From assembly GCA_015655485.1 (NCBI GenBank), contig JAATEZ010000407.1, positions 1 through 9,945 on the forward strand: a stretch of 9,945 nt of DNA, given 5' to 3'. The notes beneath the pieces are model-generated. The model was not told where the DNA came from. It worked only from the letters and a program-made list of their open reading frames with translations, and searched no databases. This DNA comes from Lactobacillales bacterium (lineage in GTDB: Bacteria; Bacillota; Bacilli; Lactobacillales; Vagococcaceae). The position numbers were made by a program, and so were the translations under genes. Position 1 is the stretch's first letter; the number at the start of each line of letters is the position of its first letter. Positions 5,980-9,945 of this stretch are shown piece by piece.

Positions 5980-7332
5980 ATGGTTTTAGAGCTGCCTTTG
6001 GAAAAATATAAAAAAAAATTACGAGAAAAAGTTTATCATGAAGAATTTGGAAAAGTCTCGCAAGTTGTGGGACTTATTATAAAGGTTGAAGGACTACAGG
6101 TTTTTATTGGGGAAGTTTGTGAAATATTTTTAAAGAGTGTTCAAAAAATTTGTCAGGCGGAAGTTGTGGGTTTTGTGGGCAAAACGGTTCTATTGATGCC
6201 GCTGGACGTTATTGAAGGGATAGGTCCGGATTGTTTAGTCCGTCCAACCGGAAGAACCTTGCAAGTAAAGATCAGTGAGGAACTCTTAGGGCATACAGTA
6301 GATGGTCTGGGAAATATTATATCTGATGATCCTATTATTTCAGGTGAATATTTAACGATCAATCGTTCCTCTCCAGATCCCTTTAAGCGCAGAAAGATAG
6401 AGAATGTAATGACAACGGGTATTCGTGCCATCGATGGAGTTTTGACTGTGGGCGAAGGTCAAAGAATGGGTATTTTTGCCGGAAGCGGTGTCGGGAAAAG
6501 CACTTTGCTGGGAATGATCGCGCGCTATAGCGAAGCAGAAGTGATCGTTATCGGTTTGATCGGAGAACGAGGACGCGAAGTGAAAGAGTTTATTGAGAAT
6601 GATCTAGGAAAGGCAGGTTATAAAAGATCGGTCGTCGTGTGCGCCACTTCTGATAGTCCGCCGCTGGTACGTTTAAAAGGTGCTTTTGTAGCGACAGCTA
6701 TTGCAGAATATTTTCGAGATAAAGGGAAAAAAGTAGTTTTAATGATGGACTCGGTGACCAGATTTGCGATGGCTCAAAGAGAAATTGGTTTAGCCACAGG
6801 GGAACCGCCAACAACTAAGGGTTATACGCCTTCCGTATTTACCCTGCTGCCAAAGCTTTTGGAACGGAGCGGCATGGCGGCGAAAGGATCGATCACGGCT
6901 TTTTATACAGTATTGGTAGAAGGAGACGACATGAACGAACCGATCGCCGATGCCGTTCGCGGTATTTTAGATGGGCATATCATTCTTTCCAGAAAGATCG
7001 CTGCTGAAAATCAGTATCCTGCCATTGATATTCAAAATAGTTTGAGCCGTTTAATGAAAGAGATCACAAGTTCTGAACACCTCCAGTTAGCTGGAGAACT
7101 CAAGGAGAATATGGCGGTTTATGCTCAGGCAAAGGATCTCGTTGATGTAGGTGCCTATAAGTTGGGCACCAACGCTGCGATCGACCATGCCATTCATTTA
7201 AATGAGCCCATAAAAGATTTTTTAAAACAGAAAATCACTGAACCGGTCAGTTTCGAAGAAATGCTCCAGCAATTGAAACAAATATTTGAAGAAAATTCAG
7301 TTTGGCAAAGAACACCGCTGATTGAAAAATAA
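5980..7332 (+). CDS. fliI: Flagellum-specific export ATPase FliI
   Basis: FliI is the hexameric ATPase that energises loading of flagellar export substrates, related to the F1 beta subunit. The 450-residue length is normal. The Walker A motif AGSGVGKST is at 167-175, the catalytic glutamate lies in IGERGREV (E196), and Walker B ends at D257 in VVLMMDSVTRFAMAQREIG. The family block GEPPTTKGYTPSVFTLLPKL follows at 274-293. The N-terminal 100 residues are the beta-barrel domain, and the C-terminal helical domain (about 350-450) is complete. The ribosome binding site is AGGTGG (5965-5970), within the end of fliH, so translation of the ATPase is coupled to that of its partner. No catalytic residue is missing. 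Confidence 0.98.
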   Translation: MVLELPLEKYKKKLREKVYHEEFGKVSQVVGLIIKVEGLQVFIGEVCEIFLKSVQKICQAEVVGFVGKTVLLMPLDVIEGIGPDCLVRPTGRTLQVKISEELLGHTVDGLGNIISDDPIISGEYLTINRSSPDPFKRRKIENVMTTGIRAIDGVLTVGEGQRMGIFAGSGVGKSTLLGMIARYSEAEVIVIGLIGERGREVKEFIENDLGKAGYKRSVVVCATSDSPPLVRLKGAFVATAIAEYFRDKGKKVVLMMDSVTRFAMAQREIGLATGEPPTTKGYTPSVFTLLPKLLERSGMAAKGSITAFYTVLVEGDDMNEPIADAVRGILDGHIILSRKIAAENQYPAIDIQNSLSRLMKEITSSEHLQLAGELKENMAVYAQAKDLVDVGAYKLGTNAAIDHAIHLNEPIKDFLKQKITEPVSFEEMLQQLKQIFEENSVWQRTPLIEK

Positions 7333-7356
7333 AAAAGAAATCAAGAGGTTCTTTAT

Positions 7357-7800
7357 TTGAAAAAGTATCAGTTTTCTATGGAAAAGATATTGGATTGGCG
7401 GATTGTAAATGAAGAAGCCGCAAAAAGAGACTTTTCTAAAGTTCGGCAAAATTTAGAAAGACAAATTGCTTTACTGAAGGAAATGAACAAAGAAAAGAAG
7501 GATTTGCAGATCAATGCTGCCAGACCAAACAGCATCAACACACTAAGACAGCTTCATCTCTATCATAATTTTTTAGAACAAAAAATTATGTTGCAGGAAG
7601 AACTTGTTGCAAAGATAAACGAAGATCTTGATAAAAAACTGGCCGTTTTGATCACCGCCCAAAAAGAACGGAAAATCATGGAGAAGCTGTCAGAAAAGCA
7701 ATTTGAAAACTATATTTATCAAATGAAAAAAGAAGAGCAGAAAGAGCTCGATGAGATGGGTTCATTGCGTTTTCAAAAAATAGGGAACACAGGCTTATAA
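7357..7800 (+). CDS. fliJ: Flagellar export chaperone FliJ (TTG start)
   Basis: FliJ is a coiled-coil protein that acts as the central stalk of the FliI hexamer and as an escort for export chaperones. The 147 residues are almost entirely charged helix, and the N-terminal block KYQFSMEKILDWR matches the family start (F-F-L-E-K-L-x-x-R pattern). The start is a TTG at 7357, supported by AGAGG (7344-7348) 8 nt upstream and by the conserved N terminus beginning right after it; no ATG lies nearby. In B. subtilis ylxF follows fliJ, but here fliK starts 24 nt downstream. Confidence 0.9.
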   Translation: MKKYQFSMEKILDWRIVNEEAAKRDFSKVRQNLERQIALLKEMNKEKKDLQINAARPNSINTLRQLHLYHNFLEQKIMLQEELVAKINEDLDKKLAVLITAQKERKIMEKLSEKQFENYIYQMKKEEQKELDEMGSLRFQKIGNTGL

Positions 7801-7824
7801 TGCATGCTTGAAAAGAGGTGAATG

Positions 7825-9183
7825 ATGAATATTTCTCAAGTTTCCAGCACTCAAAAAAACGATTATCCTGCAAAGACGGTCTCAATAAAAAATACGGACT
7901 TTGCTCAGATCCAGAACGATATGATTCGTGAAAAAAAAGAGAATAAAAAAAGAACAAATAAAGAAAATGATCTTTCGGGCAAAGTGACCGATGCAAACAA
8001 TGAGGAGCAGGCAGAAGAACAAAATGAAAAGACTGCTGATTTAAAAGAAGCAGACAGCGCTGGCGAAAAAGAAAATAAAAAGTCAAATTCCGGAACAAAA
8101 GATGTCAGCGATCTACAAAAAGATGAAAAGGCAGATCTAAATCCAATCATTCAATCTGAACAAAATGAACTGAAAGCTTCATCGGATCAGACATTGGTCC
8201 ACTGCGGTTTGCCGGAGGGAAATTCTCAGTCTGAGAAGCAGGATTTAAAAGAAGCAAATATTTTCGATGAAATAAAATGGCCGGAAAATAAGTCGGCAAA
8301 GGCCGATTTGGCTCCAGCGGCTGAGACACCTGATCAGCCGTTGACAGATTTAAAAGGAAAAAAAGCACCGTTTGGCAGTGCTGTTTTAGACATTGGAAAT
8401 TCTTCATCAGAAAGGGTTTCAGATATTTTCAGCGAAGCTGATAGGCCGGCAATAAAAACTGCAACAGTTAAAAAGCAATGGTCTGCTCACGCGGCAAACG
8501 CAGCAGAGGCTCCTGTGTCAAGCGATAGAAAAATAGAGCAGGAGACGAAAACGGACGAGATCCCTGCGGAAACTTTACCAGTGAGAGCAGATCCAGTTAA
8601 AGAGATAAATACGGCTTTGTCAAAAAATCAGGAACTTGAAGCACTTGCTTTCGATATAAAAACTAAAATAGAACCAGATTATAAAGGCGGCAATGGCGTG
8701 ATAATAGGCGAGCCAAAAACAAAAGAATTGTTCCATTTTGAAATGACAAATTTTGAGACAATGACAAATAAAATTACGGAACAGTTATCGCTCTTGAAAA
8801 ATGGGAATACGACTACTGCGAAAATTGCTTTAAGCCCGGAACGGCTTGGAGCGATGACCATTTGTTTAAAATTAAACCAAGGGAAAGTAAGCGCTCAGTT
8901 TATTGTTGAAAATCATAAAATCAAAGACATGGTTGAACAAAACTTGAGTCGTTTTGAAACAAACCTTGTTGATCAAAAGATTTCTGTTCAGCAGATACAG
9001 GTTCAGGTCCAAACGAACGAATCCGGATTTTCTGATTCTCAAGGTCAATTTCAACAAAATTTTAAAGAGGATCAACAAAAAGCCAATCAAAATCTAAAAA
9101 AATCTGGTAAATACCGTTCTGATTTGTCAGATAGCAAGAACAATGAAATCAATGAGAGAAACAAGATAAGCATTTTAGCATAA
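7825..9183 (+). CDS. fliK: Flagellar hook-length control protein FliK
   Basis: FliK is an exported molecular ruler that measures the hook and then switches export specificity through FlhB. The protein has 452 residues. The N-terminal two thirds is low-complexity sequence rich in K, E, D, N and S (about residues 25-310), the disordered ruler region that diverges fast. The C-terminal switch domain is at about 318-397, recognised by AKIALSPERLGAMTICLKL (L-x-P-E-x-L-G core) and the following VENHKIKDMVEQNLSRFETN. It ends in a Q-rich tail. AGAGGTG (7814-7820) fits the ATG at 7825 best; the ATG directly before it (7822) would add one methionine. Assignment rests on the C-terminal domain plus the position between fliJ and flgD. 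Confidence 0.9.
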   Translation: MNISQVSSTQKNDYPAKTVSIKNTDFAQIQNDMIREKKENKKRTNKENDLSGKVTDANNEEQAEEQNEKTADLKEADSAGEKENKKSNSGTKDVSDLQKDEKADLNPIIQSEQNELKASSDQTLVHCGLPEGNSQSEKQDLKEANIFDEIKWPENKSAKADLAPAAETPDQPLTDLKGKKAPFGSAVLDIGNSSSERVSDIFSEADRPAIKTATVKKQWSAHAANAAEAPVSSDRKIEQETKTDEIPAETLPVRADPVKEINTALSKNQELEALAFDIKTKIEPDYKGGNGVIIGEPKTKELFHFEMTNFETMTNKITEQLSLLKNGNTTTAKIALSPERLGAMTICLKLNQGKVSAQFIVENHKIKDMVEQNLSRFETNLVDQKISVQQIQVQVQTNESGFSDSQGQFQQNFKEDQQKANQNLKKSGKYRSDLSDSKNNEINERNKISILA

Positions 9184-9196
9184 AGGAGCAGAAAAT

Positions 9197-9625
9197 ATGG
9201 ATGAAATCCAGTCACAATCATTAGGAGCGGCAAACGCTACTACAACTTCAAGCACTGCTAAAAAAAACAACACTGAAGTATCGGTAGAAGATTTTTTGAA
9301 AATCTTGTCTGCTTCGATCAGCAATCCATCAATTTCAGGCGAGAGCGGCGGCAGTGATAGCGGAACCGACTATATTTCTCAGCTGGCACAATTTACTATG
9401 TTGGAACAAGTGCAAGAACTCAGCACAAATGTGGCAAGCAGTGTACTGATGGCTCAGCAGCAGCAGGCTTTATCGATGGTGGGAAAACAAGTCAAATTAT
9501 TAGGAAATGGAGAAGAGGCAGTTACCGGAAAAATTGATAAAGTAAAGTTTACTTCAGGCTATGCCACGATCGAGGTAAATGGAAATGATTATTTAATGAG
9601 CAGTATTTTAGAAGTAGGCCAATGA
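9197..9625 (+). CDS. flgD: Flagellar hook cap/scaffold protein FlgD (short form)
   Basis: FlgD caps the growing hook and is needed for hook subunit polymerisation. The 142-residue length is that of the short Bacillus type, without the extended C-terminal Tudor/Fn3 part of E. coli FlgD. The N-terminal signature has VEDFLKILSASI (about 30-41) and, after an SG-rich stretch, DYISQLAQFTMLEQVQEL (about 55-72). The usual QDPLNP-like stretch between these blocks is replaced by PSISGESGGSDSG. The C-terminal part GKQVKLLGNGEEAVTGKIDK, ending in ILEVGQ, matches the beta-rich end of short FlgD proteins. The ribosome binding site AAGGAG (9183-9188) is 8 nt upstream, 13 nt after the fliK stop. Confidence 0.93.
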   Translation: MDEIQSQSLGAANATTTSSTAKKNNTEVSVEDFLKILSASISNPSISGESGGSDSGTDYISQLAQFTMLEQVQELSTNVASSVLMAQQQQALSMVGKQVKLLGNGEEAVTGKIDKVKFTSGYATIEVNGNDYLMSSILEVGQ

Positions 9626-9713
9626 GAGCTAAAAATAAAATTTCAGGAATGATTGATGGTCAATGGTCAGATAAATGAATATTAGTCCGATAAAAAACTT
9701 TGGAGGAATGAAA

Positions 9714-9945
9714 ATGTTAAGATCACTATATTCAGGAGTAAGCGGAATGAAGAGCCTGCAAAATAAAATGGATGTGATATCAAATAATATCGCTAATGCC
9801 AATACAATGGGATTTAAATCCGGCAGAGTTCGTTTTCAAGATTTGATGAGTCAAACACAGGCCAACGCACAAGCACCAGCTATGGGAACCGGCGGGGTTA
9901 ATGCAAAACAAATCGGGTTGGGCGTTACGACCGGGGCGATCGATA
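9714..9945 (+). CDS. flgE: Flagellar hook protein FlgE, 5' part (cut by window edge)
   Basis: FlgE is the hook subunit. Only the first 77 codons are present. MLRSLYSGVSGMKSLQNKMD, then the rod/hook signature SNNIANANTMGFK, then NAKQIGLG make a hook-family protein certain. The place after flgD and the likeness to Bacillus FlgE point to FlgE rather than FlgF or FlgG. The start ATG 9714 has GGAGG (9702-9706) 7 nt upstream. Two further in-frame ATGs, at 9708 and 9675, would add 2 or 13 residues but lack a usable ribosome binding site. The 88-nt gap after flgD is the widest in the operon and holds an 18-codon frame and a sigma-28-like -10 element, both uncertain. Confidence 0.93.
   Translation, partial: MLRSLYSGVSGMKSLQNKMDVISNNIANANTMGFKSGRVRFQDLMSQTQANAQAPAMGTGGVNAKQIGLGVTTGAID

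Noticed and set aside
7069..7170. Perfect short inverted repeats inside fliI (CTCCAG/CTGGAG at 7081-7096, GGTGCC/GGCACC at 7150-7170)
   Set aside because: Both lie in conserved FliI coding sequence and lack a T-run, so codon constraint explains them well enough.

Overview
The window is one end of a flagellar locus from an AT-rich, low-GC Gram-positive bacterium (Bacilli). The evidence is the gene order flgB-flgC-fliE-fliF-fliG-fliH-fliI-fliJ-fliK-flgD-flgE, strong GAGG-type ribosome binding sites, one clear TTG start, and a short FlgD. YlxF, which lies between fliJ and fliK in Bacillus subtilis, is missing, and a divergent motA replaces the usual upstream neighbours. This would fit a motile member of the Lactobacillales (an Enterococcus- or Vagococcus-like organism, or a flagellated lactobacillus), but the genus cannot be fixed from this sequence.

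Layout. Positions 1-255 hold a tandem repeat with a 119-bp period: two full copies and a third partial copy that overlaps the 3' end of motA. Each full copy junction can fold into an interrupted hairpin. Positions 244-1023 (minus strand) encode MotA. Positions 1024-1357 are a divergent promoter region, with a sigma-28/SigD-like promoter facing motA and a sigma-A-like promoter facing flgB. From 1358 to the right edge, eleven flagellar genes lie on the plus strand with gaps of only 0-90 nt and one 17-nt overlap (fliG/fliH). No terminator was seen, so they look like one operon. The last gene, flgE, is cut by the window edge.

How the genes work together. FliF builds the MS ring, FliG the rotor switch face and FliE the junction to the rod; FlgB and FlgC are proximal rod proteins. 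FliH, FliI and FliJ are the cytoplasmic ATPase complex of the flagellar export apparatus. FliK sets hook length, FlgD is the hook cap/scaffold and FlgE the hook subunit. MotA is the cytoplasm-facing stator subunit that pushes on FliG. The set covers early to middle assembly (basal body and hook) plus one stator gene.

The flagellar genes themselves are ordinary. The least explained element is the repeat array behind motA. Of the five differences between its two copies, four fall in predicted unpaired hairpin positions and none in a stem. The array also separates motA from whatever follows it, normally motB.
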